From Beroe forskalii (lineage: Eukaryota > Ctenophora > Nuda > Beroida > Beroidae): 64,000 nt of DNA. The notes below the pieces were generated by a model. It was not told the origin of the DNA, ran no database searches, and worked only from the letters and a program-made list of their open reading frames with translations. This document shows positions 21,776-31,631 of this stretch, one piece after another. The number at the start of each line of letters is the position of its first letter. Within the stretch, counting starts at the first letter, position 1. Location of the stretch: assembly GCA_011033025.1 (NCBI GenBank), contig WFMF01000051.1:434001-498000 (forward strand), given 5' to 3'. The position numbers and the translations under genes were made by a program.

Positions 21776-22030
21776 GTCCAGGTATCTCTCCCATATAAAC
21801 GGCTCTGAGTGACGTCACAGATCTAAACGTCAATTTTTCTGTATCCTAAACCTAACCATAGCCCTAACCAAAACCCTAACCTTAACCCTAACCCTAACCC
21901 TAACAAATCCTGATCCTAATCCTGACCCTAACCCTTGTCCTTAAAGCGCTAGGTGCGCTTAATTATATTTTTCTGAGTGACGTCATTGTCATAGATAATG
22001 AAGGCTCCTGTTTATATGGGAGACGTACCG
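21776..22030. mobile_element. MITE with telomere-like CCCTAA core (copy A)
   Basis: The inverted ends are GGAGTCCAGGTATCTCTCCC, ATATAAAC at the left, and GTTTATATGGGAGACGTACC, GGAGTCC at the right. Second-level inverted words TGAGTGACGTCA lie inside both ends. The core (about 21840-21945) is degenerate CCTAACCCTAA, with two perfect CCCTAA units in a row. No ORF. Confidence 0.8.
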
Positions 22031-22699
22031 GAGTCCATGTGTATTTATGTAGTTTATGCTGGTAGAGAGTGACAAATTGCGCGGCGCCATAATATACGCG
22101 CGCGTAGAGCGGCGCGCGCGCGCAATTCATCACAGTCGATGAGAAATTTCGTCCTTTTTAAATAAAATTGACTTCGCGCGGGACAAATATCTTAAGCAAA
22201 ATTGTGGCATCTAGTGGGACTATCGACAAAAAGTGGGCCATGGCGACTCTGCAGCATCTGTTATCAAAAGCAAAGATAAATAATATCTTCCTTCAATTTA
22301 GGACTTGAGTTCTTGATTCAACGAGGAAAATTACCTTAATTATGAATATTTTCTGGCATATCGTTACGTTCGACGTTTTCACGTTTCAAGTTGTAAACTG
22401 CCACATTCTAAGTAACTTACCAGTTCTTTGAAAGTCAGTTATAAAAATATATACCTCCGCAATATTGCATGAAAATTCACTGGTGGGAACTGGGCTTGGG
22501 CATAATGAACTTTTCGTGAATTTTGAACCATGGTTCTTTTAGTTTACGAAATTACGTCTTGAATTTCATGTGTTTCCTAACCTTACAAAATATTTTTCAT
22601 ACTCACCATTCGATAATTACAGTAGAACACCTTGCATCGTTTTTATATCAAATCATGATAGGTAAAGAGCTATTCAGATCGAATACCTTCTTCTTTTTC
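22031..22699. other. non-coding stretch with a CG-rich inverted repeat
   Basis: At 22078-22127 GCGCGGCGCC and the CGCGCGCG runs form a short CpG-rich inverted repeat. Nothing else is seen. Confidence 0.4.
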
Positions 22700-23278
22700 G
22701 GGAATTGGAATAAGAAATTATTACAAGGCCACACAGTCCTAAACTACCACCTCAAGAAACTGAATCCCGCTGTCCCTGCAACTTGTCCTCTCTGCGAAAG
22801 CGAAGATGAAACGGTATCGCACTTCCTGGGGAAATGCCCCTCCCTAGGCAGTATTAGGGCCGAGTACTTCGACACCTACTACTGTGCAGGTACCGACATC
22901 GTGGACAGGTTCAAACTCAACAGGATCCTCAGCTACGCCCACAGGACTGGTCGCCTGGTACCTAAGAGAGTATGCGAAGATTCTGCAACTACTTGAGGCT
23001 CTGTCCCTCACCGGACTGAGCCTTCAGTCACAGGGATACACTCAAGCCATCCCCAGAGGATGTCGCGGAGGTATCCCTCGTACTGGCCACAGAAGGAGGG
23101 GCTCGACCCCGCCGCTGGGTCGGGAACGCCGTCCTGTTCCGACAGGATGGCAACGGGGAGGAACGGGACTCCCGTCCCATCCGGGCGCCTGGGAGCTCGG
23201 AGGCGCTTGCCTTGGCCAGTAGCTTCCTCTCCTGGGCGCCGCCTGGCCCCCGCTGGCCCATCCCCCTTCTAGTAGTAG
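22700..23278 (+). mobile_element. 3' tail of a LINE (zinc-knuckle C-terminus)
   Basis: The translation shows LLQGHTVLNYHLKKLNP, then CPLCESEDETVSHFLGKCP. This is the TGH..LN.HL and CxxC...E...H....C pattern found at the end of Jockey/I/R1-like ORF2 proteins, after the RNase-H-like region. After about residue 80 the frame shifts to LREYAKILQLLEALSL. The 3' end is GC-rich, TGGCCCCCGCTGGCCCATCC, then CTTCTAGTAGTAG. It is 5' truncated at about 22700 and carries no RT core. Its GC content contrasts with the AT-rich flanks, suggesting a fairly recent insertion. Confidence 0.75.
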
Positions 23279-23401
23279 ATAAATCCATATTTATGTTTTT
23301 TTGCCTTTTTACACTATCCCACTTTCTAGTCCAACTAGTTGTAGTATAGTCTTATAGTAACGAACAGAAACCATGCAAAAGTCAAGATAAGGTGTGTTTA
23401 T

Positions 23402-23727
23402 TACCGGAATTCGGCTAGTGTCCCATATAATTCTAAAGCCTTCATTATAATTTATAAATGATAATGACTTCAGTCAGAAGAATGTAGTTAAGCGCATCTA
23501 GCGCTTTAAAGTTTAGAGTTAGGGCCAGGATTAGGGTCAGGATTTGTTAGGTTTAGAGTCATGATTAAGGTTAAGGTTTTGGTTAGGGCAATAAATAGGT
23601 TAAGGATACAAAAAGATTAGGGTTTTGATCTGTGGCGACACTCAGCCAGAGTTATATGGGACATACCCGGAATTCGTAAATTTACGAATTGCGGGTATGT
23701 CCCATATATTACTCTGGCTGAGTTTTA
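23402..23727. mobile_element. MITE with telomere-like core and a doubled terminal palindrome (copy B)
   Basis: The left end is CCGGAATTCGGCTAGTGTCC, CATATAA. The right end is TTATATGGGACATACCCGGAATTC. The core is a degenerate TTAGGG-strand repeat (TTTAGAGTTAGGGCCAGG...). Immediately outside the right end, the terminus is repeated in opposite orientation, making an about 40-bp-per-arm palindrome at 23640-23727 (ACTCAGCCAGAG...CTCTGGCTGAGT). The core shares the order of landmarks with copy A in inverse orientation (AAGCGC/GCGCTT, GGATTTGTTAGG), so the two are one family. Confidence 0.75.
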
Positions 23728-23729
23728 CC

Positions 23730-25745
23730 TATATTCCTATTTCTCAACTTAGCTGTAAATTTAATTGTGTTGACCGTAGGTACCGATCATGTGTTATGCT
23801 CGTATGGCCATAGACCTGATAAGCCAGCACATATAAATTGATAAAACATCACTCTTTAAATGAACCTCCGATTTATGTCTTTCTCAGTACTCAGGTCCAT
23901 TAATTTTTTATTAAGTTCCTTGATTTTTAAAAGCTTTTGAGACCCCTAATATTTAATTCGCTTCCATTATTTGAGTCCCTTAACAAATCAAATAATATCT
24001 AGCTATCATTCGTGTATTTTGGTAAAATCCCAAAAACAGGATCAAAAGCAAATTGTAGCAAACATAATTTACGCCCTAATATAAATGCACCGACACTTTA
24101 TTATATTGCTAACTGTATAGGTAAGATAATATTAAGTCTTGTACCTTTGTACCTACTAGCTGTTACAAAGGCATTGACGCGAACTTCAGCTCTCTGAGAA
24201 CTATTGTTGTTTACTGCAATGAATGGATTCAAGTCACCTAGGAATGGTTCTTTTTGTTATCTCGTTAAGGTATAATTGATCTCAGAGTCAGTGAAACCTC
24301 AAGTAGTCAAAATGAGATAATATGCTGTTGGATTATATAATGCTAGGTGCGCTACTGCGCTATTAGCTTGCAAACCAACGTAATAATGTTTCCCAACACT
24401 GCAGCTGCTAAATTTAAATAATCTTATAATTTTACTGTGTGAGCCGGGAGGGTCGCTGAGAAGCGGCCATTCTACCATCAATATGCACAGTGTTTTCAGG
24501 TATTGCATCATGCTGCATTACCTCTATAGCATAAAAATATGCACAGTATTATACGTTTTCAAGTATTGCATCATGCTGCATTACCATTCTATCAGATGTG
24601 ACTTTGGATTTAATAGCATTTTCTGCTTGAGGACATCCTCATTTTGAGTATTGGGTTTGAATATATGAAAGAATTATTACAGATGTTCAAATGAAAACAT
24701 AAAATGAGAATTGCAGCTATCGACCATGAACCCAAACATTACTTCCCAAATCATGTTTTTGTTTTATGAAGAAGGTTTGGAAGTGAAGCCATTCCGAAAG
24801 TCCTGTGAAGACTTGTGATGACTATCTAAAGTGGTTGACTGGTTGCCATGGTGATTTTAACATTCCAGTTCCATTCTACCCTGCCTCACTAAGTCCGGCA
24901 TTGTGATTGGTTGAATCCCCGGCCACAATTCGTCAGCAGCATGCATTTCGTTAAACATTCACCCAATTCTACCATTCAAAATAACAATATCAATTATCAG
25001 ATTTCGTGGTTCCGCGACATTTTTGCCATCAAATTGCCACCAAACGCGTGCCATGACCACACACAAGAAATTATGACGATGACTTTCGATCACATTACCC
25101 TTTTGTTAATTCCAATCACTAAATAGATATAACAGAGATGGCACTCGCCATAGCAAGCGTAATTTTATAATTTCTGAATCAAAAGAATAGTTTGGCAAAG
25201 AAAAAAAAATAACTAAATAACACACAAATTATAAAAAGAAAATAAACAGCAATTATAACAAAACTATAATAGCAAACAACACTGCAATAAATTATTTATC
25301 TGAATTCTGAATTATAAAAGAGGGTCAATTCTAAAAAGCACTTAAATCTAATTTGTTTAATTTGTTATTTTGTATTTTTTGTTATCAGCTGTAATATCAT
25401 TAATTTATCATGACTTTATAATTCATAAAATTGCAAGCAAAAAAATTTTAAATTGAATATTTGAATTAATAAATTGAATATCATTTTCAATGTATCATAA
25501 TTAAAAGTTTATCATTAAGAGTTTTAAACGTGTTTCGAGATTTAACCCGTCATTAAATTATTCAATAAGACATGACTTTTCAACAAATCGCATTTGATTT
25601 TAACTCTTTGGCACTTAATACTTTCAACTTAATACTTATCGTACTTAATTAATGAATCAATGAACTTATACAGAGCTAAATCTTTCATTGAATTTTCAGT
25701 ACAGTTTCAAAATAGTCACACTATTTATGAAACACCCTGTAAATA
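23730..25745. other. AT-rich non-coding stretch
   Basis: No gene recognised. A 35-40 bp direct repeat (TATTGCATCATGCTGCATTA) occurs at about 24498 and 24560. The remainder is AT-rich. Confidence 0.4.
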
Positions 25746-25747
25746 CC

Positions 25748-25915
25748 TTAGGAGGTGCATTTATGTGCAATTTGGGGATGTTTCTCAAGTCAATAATCTA
25801 GTTAACATATGATAAGGACGTCATTTTGAACTGTCATGGTGTGTGAAAAAATAGGAATTTTTGCCTGAAAAATCCCCAAATTACAAAATCCTCCATAAAT
25901 ACACCTCCTAAAGCA
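25748..25915. mobile_element. MITE with TAGGAGGTG termini (copy 2)
   Basis: The left end is TAGGAGGTGCATTTATG, then CAATTTGGGGATG. The right end is the complement, ATCCCCAAATTAC, then CATAAATACACCTCCTA. About 165 bp long, with TA at both borders, so a Tc1/mariner-type TA duplication is plausible. Same family as 5075-5285. Confidence 0.75.
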
Positions 25916-25994
25916 GTGAAATAAAAAGCAAAACCGGCTGAAGAACTGAATATGAGCGGTATGTAACTTAAAAAGTGTCCACTTTCCTAGATCA

Positions 25995-26412
25995 TCCAAA
26001 GCTGTACTTCCTATCATCCACTTTCCTACTGACCACTCTCCTATCACCCACTTTCCTACTGACCACTCTCCTATCATCCACTTTCCTACTGACCACTCTC
26101 CTATCATCCACTTTCCTACTGACCACTCTCCTATCATCCACTTTCCTACTGACCACTCTCCTATCATCCACTTTCCTACTGACCACTCTCCTATCATCCA
26201 CTTTCCTACTGACCACTCTCCTATCACCCACTTTCCTACTGACCACTCTCGTATCGCCCACTCTGATCTCGTATCGCCCACTTTCGTATTGTCCACTTTC
26301 CTACTTTCCACTCTCTTATGGTCCACTCTCCTATCACCCACTCTCGTATCGTCCACTCTCGTACTTTCCTATCTTCCACGTTCCTACTGTCCACTTTCCT
26401 ATCGCCCCATTT
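25995..26412. repeat. 30-bp (then 15-bp-like) minisatellite downstream of the membrane-protein stop codon
   Basis: About eight to nine near-identical 30-bp units (ATCATCCACTTTCCTACTGA, CCACTCTCCT) at about 26010-26270 grade into shorter variants to 26412. Because 30 is a multiple of three, open frames run through on both strands; these are artefacts. The block is bracketed by AAGCTGTACTTCC at both ends (25998 and 26423). The inner copy is the last coding segment of the 26414-26620 exon on the minus strand, so here too an exon end has been duplicated across an array. Confidence 0.85.
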
Positions 26413-26413
26413 C

Positions 26414-26620
26414 CTATCGTACGAAGCTGTACTTCCCAATAGAGGAGGATATGGTATTCTTCTTCTTGAGTGGCGGATTATCCTCCATATCCTCGAAGTC
26501 CCCGGAGACATCGTCGTCCAGCGCTCCGTACTTGTGGGTGACGACGATGCAAATGAAGATGGCTACGAAGATTCCGCAGAAGAAAAGCATCACATACAGC
26601 AACATGTAGTCGTATTTCAT
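26414..26620 (-). CDS. single-pass membrane protein, terminal exon (TM helix and cytoplasmic tail)
   Basis: The minus-strand exon follows the acceptor CCCTCCCCAG. It opens MKYDYMLLYVMLFFCGIFVA and continues IFICIVVTHKYGALDDDVSG; the last segment, SSSIGKYSFVR, ends at a stop. A 22-23 residue hydrophobic helix (residues 6-28) is followed by a 40-residue acidic, then basic/serine tail. It begins in phase 0, compatible with the donor GAG/GTAATT of the 29598-30980 exon. The intron between would be about 3 kb and almost wholly the 35-bp satellite. The ATG at the exon start is probably an internal Met, but a separate small membrane protein is possible. Family not recognised. Confidence 0.6.
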   Translation of the reverse strand: MKYDYMLLYVMLFFCGIFVAIFICIVVTHKYGALDDDVSGDFEDMEDNPPLKKKNTISSSIGKYSFVR

Positions 26621-26652
26621 CTGGGGAGGGAAGGGTGGTGTTAATGGAGTTA

Positions 26653-26765
26653 TAGCACGAGGAGAAGCCGAGTGTTATAAGCACAATTATGGTTGCACAA
26701 GGAGAAGCTGAGTGCAATAATTTGCTAATTTGGTGATGAATCACTCGGCCTGGGCTCCTCGTGCA
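26653..26765. repeat. inverted repeat at the edge of the 35-bp satellite
   Basis: GCACGAGGAGAAGCCGAGTG at 26655, a direct partial copy at about 26697, and CACTCGGCC...GCTCCTCGTGC at 26741-26763 in inverse orientation form a small hairpin abutting the satellite. Confidence 0.6.
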
Positions 26766-29180
26766 GCAATACCAATCATTCCAGGCTATGCTCTGAGAGT
26801 ACAATACCAATCATTCCAAGCTATGCTCTGAGAGTACAATACCAATCATTCCAAGCTATGCTCTGAGAGTACAATACCAATCATTCCAGCTATGCAATGA
26901 AGTACAATACCAATCATTCTCCTAAGCTATGCTCTGGAGTACAATACCAATCATTCCAGGCTATGCTCTGAGTGTACAATACCAATCATTCCAAGCTATG
27001 CTCTGAGTGTACAATACCAATCATTCCAAGCTATGTTCTGAGAGTACAATACCAATCATTACAAGCTATGCTCTGAGAGTACAATACCAATCATTCCAAG
27101 CTATGCTCTGAGAGTACAATACCAATCATTCCAAGCTATGCTCTGAGAGTACAATACCAATCATTCCAAGCTATGCTCTGAGAGTACAATACCAATCATT
27201 CCAGGCTATGCTCTGAGTGTACAATACCAATCATTCCAAGCTATGCTCAGAGAGTACAATACCAATCATTCCAGGCTATGCTCTGAGAGTACAATACCAA
27301 TCATTCCAAGCTATGCTCTGAGAGTACAATACCAATCATTCCAAGCTATGCTCTGAGAGCACAATACCAATCATTCCAAGCTATGCTCTTAGAGTACAAT
27401 ACCAATCATTCCAAGCTACGCTCTGAGAGTACAATACCAATCATTCCAAGCTATGCTCTGAGAGTACATTACCAACCATTCCAAGCTATGCTCTTAGTGT
27501 ACACTGTACAATACCAATCATTACAAGCTATGCTCTGAGAGTACAATACCAATCATTCCAAGCTATGCTCTGAGTGTACAATACCAAGCATTCCAAGTTA
27601 TGCTCTGAGAGTACAATACCAATCATTCCAAGCTATGCTTTGAGAGTACAATACCAATCATTCCAAGCTATGCTCTGAGAGTACAAAACCAATCTGATTG
27701 GTTTTGTAATCATTCCAAGCTATGCTCTGAGAGTACAATACCAATCATTCCAAGCAAGCTATGCTCTGAGAGTACAATACCAATCATTCCAAGCTATGCT
27801 CTGAGAGTACAATACCAATCAATCCAAGCTATGCTCTGAGTGTACAATACCAATCATTCCAAGCTATGCTCTGAGTGTACAATACCAATCATTCCAAGCT
27901 ATGCTCTGAGTGTACAATACCAATCATTCCAAGCTATGCTCTGAGTGTACAATACCAATCATTCCAAGCTATGCTCTGAGAGTACAATAACAATCATTCC
28001 AAGCTATGCTCTGAGTGTACAATACCAATCATTCCAAGCTATGCTCTGAGAGTACAATATGCTCTGAGAGTACAATACCAATCATTCCAAGCTATGCTCT
28101 GAGAGTTCAATACCAATCATCCCAAGCAATGCTCTGAGTGTACAATACCAATCAATCCAAGCTATGCTCTGAGAGTACAATACCAATCATTCTAAGCTAT
28201 GCTCTGAGTGTACAATACCAATCATTCCAAGCTATGCTCTGAGTGTACAATACCAATCATTCCAAGCTATGCTCTGAGTGTACAATACCAATTATTCCAA
28301 GCTATGCTCTTAGTGTACAATACCAATCATTCCAAGCTATGCTCTGAGAGTACAATACCAATCATTCCAAGCTATGCTCTGAGTGTACAATACCAATCAT
28401 TCCAAGCTATGCTCTGAGAGTACAATACCAATCATTCCAAGCTATGCTCTGAGTGTACAATACCAACCATTCCAAGCTATGCTCTGAGAGTACAATACCA
28501 ACCATTCCAAGCTATGCTCTGAGAGTACAATACCAATCATTCCAAGCTATGCTCTGAGTGTAAAATACCAATCATTCCAAGCTATGCTCTGAGAGTACAA
28601 TACCAATCATTCCAAGCTACGCTCTGAGAGTACAATACCAATCATTCCAAGCTATGCTCTGAGAGTACAATACCAATCATTCCAAGCTATGCTCTGAGAG
28701 TACAATACCAACCATTCCAAGCTATGCTCTGAGTGTACAATACCAATCATTCCAGACTATGCTCTGAGTGTACAATACCAATCATTCCAAGCTACGCTCT
28801 GAGTGTACAATACCAATCATTCCAAGCGATGCTCTGAGAGTACAATACCAATCATTCTAAGCTATGCTCTGAGTGTACAATACCAATCATTCCAAGCTAT
28901 GCTCTGAGAGTACAATACCAATCATTCCAAGCTATGCTCTGAGAGTACAATACCAATCATTCCAAGCTATGCTCAGAGAGTACAATACCAATCATTCCAA
29001 GCTATGCTCTGAGTGTACAATACCAATCATTTCAAGCTATGCTCTGAGAGTACAATACCAATCATTCCAAGCTATGCTCTGAGAGTACAATACCAATCAT
29101 TTCAAGCTATGCTCTGAGAGTACAATACCAATCATTCCAAGCTATGCTCTGAGAGTACAATACCAATTATTCCAAGCTAT
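26766..29180. repeat. 35-bp intronic satellite, about 68 copies
   Basis: The unit starts TACAATACCAATCATTCC and ends AAGCTATGCTCTGAG plus AG or TG. The period is 35 bp, with rare insertions (about 27500, 27690 with an internal inverted copy, 27755, 28055). Identity between units is about 95% by eye. Two subtypes alternate irregularly (GAGAGT versus GAGTGT). It fills most of the intron between the last two recognised exons of the minus-strand membrane-protein gene. Confidence 0.95.
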
Positions 29181-29597
29181 TTACTGAGGGTATAAACCTC
29201 CTCATTTTGAGGGCCGTGCAACACTCTCCCATGCCTCGGGCAGGGGAGGGTATAAAGTGATAAGCATGAATCAGGTGTCGGGGGGAGTGACGCTGAGAAA
29301 AGTGTGACCAAGTTGGGAAGGATGGAGAAACTCATTACTCGCTGCTAAAACTCCATCCTTGCAAGTACGACATAATTATGTTGCATTGTTACACTTATGT
29401 TGAACTTGTGTCGAAATAAATTATTATACGGGAACAACGGGCACAAGAAATGCGTCGGCAGGCGTAATTATTGTTTTAATTCTTTTCGTTGCTCATAAAA
29501 GAGGCAATCCCCTATGGGGGCTTTTAATCACTGCACCTGTGTTGCACTTATGTCGTACTTGAATGTTAGCGATATCAGCTTGTGTGAGATTAATTAC
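29181..29597. other. intron start of the membrane-protein gene
   Basis: No exon accepted. The frame of the 29598 exon runs on to a stop at 29493, so an alternative unspliced C-terminus (VINLTQADIANIQVRHKC...) is possible. At 29433-29475 the stretch CGGGAACAACGGGCACAAG, then CGGCAGGCG, resembles 14876-14925. Confidence 0.5.
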
Positions 29598-30980
29598 CTC
29601 TATCATGTCCTCGTCATCCTTTGGAATAACTTTCGGGCGGTGGTCATCTACATTGCTATCAAGAAAATGCTTTTGCATGAAGTTCTCTGATTTTCTCGTA
29701 TCCCCATCTTGGTATTTGGGAGGAGCGTCTGGATTTTCCAGAACATCTTCCTCTTTGAGTATCTGCTCGTCTGCAAGATCGTTTGCTTCACCTGTAAATG
29801 GAGCATGGTGGTCTGGAAGAGTTGGGGGCACTGCCGTTTCCACTTCCGATTCGTTCTTGATCGGTATTTCCCCGACCATGACAGGTTCCTCCGTCTTTGA
29901 AGTAGCTTGCAGATTGTTGTCTTGACTCGTCACATTCCTCGGTGGTAAGTCGTTCGAAGCCAGCCCGGAATTCAAATGTTCGAGATACCCTTTCTCTTTT
30001 TCTCGTGTTTGCTTCAATTTTAATTGTCGCATGTTTTTCTTCCAATTTTTCCAATTTCTGCTTCCAATTTCCTCCCACTCATCTCCTTCATCATAGGCAT
30101 CACGCCAGTCTGAATCATAGTTGTAATGTGGATGCTTTTTATGACCACTCTTCCGCCTTTCTTCTTTGAATGTCGAGTACCAACCATGTTTACGCCCATG
30201 ACGAGGTCGCCAGCTTAAATCCCCGTGATGATCCCACTTTGACTCTATGATTTTTTCCCTGATCGGGTCCCGGTTTCTATCCCTGATGGGATCTTGGTTT
30301 TGATCATCCCAGTTCAGGTCCCTGCTTTGGTCCCAATCAGGATCCCTATTTTGATCCCATTTCGGAACTCTGACTTGATCCCAGATTACAAACCCAATCG
30401 GATCCTTATCTTGATCCCATTTCGGATCTCTTACTTGATCCCCGATTACAGCCCCTGTCGGATCCTTATCTTGAACCCATTTCGGATCTCTGACTTGATC
30501 CCAGTTAACAACCCCTGTCGGATCCCTGATTTGTTCCAGGCTCGGATCCCAGTTCGGGTCCCTGCTTTCATCCCAGTTTTTATTCGTGGCTTGATCCCTG
30601 CTTTGAAACAAATCAGGATCACTGTCTTGATCCCTGCTTTGATCCCAGTTTGTATCCAAGTATTCATCACCTGCTGATTCCCTGTTTACAACATCGGTTG
30701 GATTGCTGACTGAATCATGACTCGTCTTGCGATAGGATTCAGCATCATCATTTCCATCAACATTTCCCTCATGGACAATTTCGACTGGTCCATCTTTGTC
30801 GTCCATAGTAAAGGATCTATAGAAATAGTCCAAGCCCCCTCCAGAATTGGTTTCCGCGCTCAAAAACTGGTCAATCTCATCAAGTTTTATAGCAGTGATA
30901 AACCTGGACATGAAATCTATCAGTTCGTCATTTCTCTGTTTAAACTCTTCCATTATGGTATTGGTTATGTCTCCTTGGCT
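29598..30980 (-). CDS. membrane-protein gene, large central exon with acidic repeats
   Basis: The acceptor CATTTCAG at the high end opens the frame as SQGDITNTIMEEFKQRNDEL, and the exon closes at GAG/GTAATT after DDEDMIE. It has 461 codons, phase 0 at both ends. Residues 1-80 look folded and helical. Residues about 100-260 are highly polar repeats of the DPxWDQ(S/D)RDP type, including three to four 20-residue units (60 bp in DNA), for example DPKWDQDKDPIG. Basic and mixed-charge helical sequence follows, then acidic disordered sequence to the end. This suggests a lumenal or extracellular calcium-binding-like spacer ahead of the TM helix. That role is inferred from composition only. No family recognised. 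Confidence 0.75.
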
Positions 30981-31120
30981 CTGAAATGAATTGAAGTAAA
31001 ATTAGCTTTCAATAACTTCAGCATCTAAAAATCACCAATAACTCAATTAAAGATTAATGAAAATGATAATAATAATGATTGATGCTACTGTAACATTTGA
31101 TTTTAGTAATTATGTTGATT

Positions 31121-31312
31121 ACCTTAGTACATGAAATTAAGTAAGCAGAAAATTAAGCACTCAGGCCGCAAAAAATGCTTAATTTGGTGTAACGTCAAAA
31201 ATTGATATGAAAAATAATAAGCAAAATAGCCATGAAAAATGCTTAATTTGGTTTTGCCTTATAATGTGCGCTCTTAATTTTCGGAGTTCTAATTAATTTC
31301 ATGTACTAAGGT
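31121..31312. mobile_element. MITE with ACCTTAGTACATGAAATTAA ends, in intron
   Basis: The left end ACCTTAGTACATGAAATTAA and the right end TTAATTTCATGTACTAAGGT are perfect complements over 20 bp. ATT flanks both sides (31118-31120 and 31313-31315), a 3-bp duplication. Inside, AAAAATGCTTAATTTGGT occurs twice. No coding capacity. PIF/Harbinger-like MITEs have 3-bp duplications, but the class is not certain. Confidence 0.85.
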
Positions 31313-31358
31313 ATTTACAACATCAGAACTTTACAATTTACATTGAGTGATAACTAAC

Positions 31359-31615
31359 CTCAACGCTACCATCTGGTCCCCGTACTTCAGCAGGGGTCCA
31401 TTCTTCCCTGCTTTTGAAGTATGTCAGCACTTCATCAAGGTATTTGATCTCATGGGCCATCACCGGATCCGTTACATCCCGTACAGGGATAAGATGATCC
31501 ACTAGCACGGAGATTAAATGGAGCTTAATCTCCTGACTCTGGAAGACTTCGTCGGGCAGCTTCGAGAACAGGATAAAGGACAGCACGTCCCTCTTATAGA
31601 GTCCCTCTGGTGGCG
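31359..31615 (-). CDS. membrane-protein gene, exon with helical domain
   Basis: The minus-strand translation opens PPEGLYKRDVLSFILFSKLP, continues DEVFQSQEIKLHLISVLVDH, and ends EWTPAEVRGPDGSVE. The donor is GAG/GTTAGT in phase 0, joining SQGDIT of the next exon. There are two possible acceptors. TTTTGCAG at 31616 fits the phase left by the exon at 34050-34115 (giving THLAPPEGL). TTTTCAG at 31632 would add GHGFAA but only fits phase 0. The segment looks like a compact alpha-helical domain. Family not recognised. Confidence 0.7.
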
Positions 31616-31631
31616 CTGCAAAACCATGCCC

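Noticed and set aside
21840-21945. CCCTAA tract considered as a chromosome-fusion scar
   Set aside because: It is short, degenerate and lies neatly between inverted repeats, so a MITE core explains it better.
25802-26442. Open frames of 155 and 184 codons on opposite strands
   Set aside because: They arise because a 30-bp unit without stops is repeated; there is no sequence outside the repeat that looks coding.
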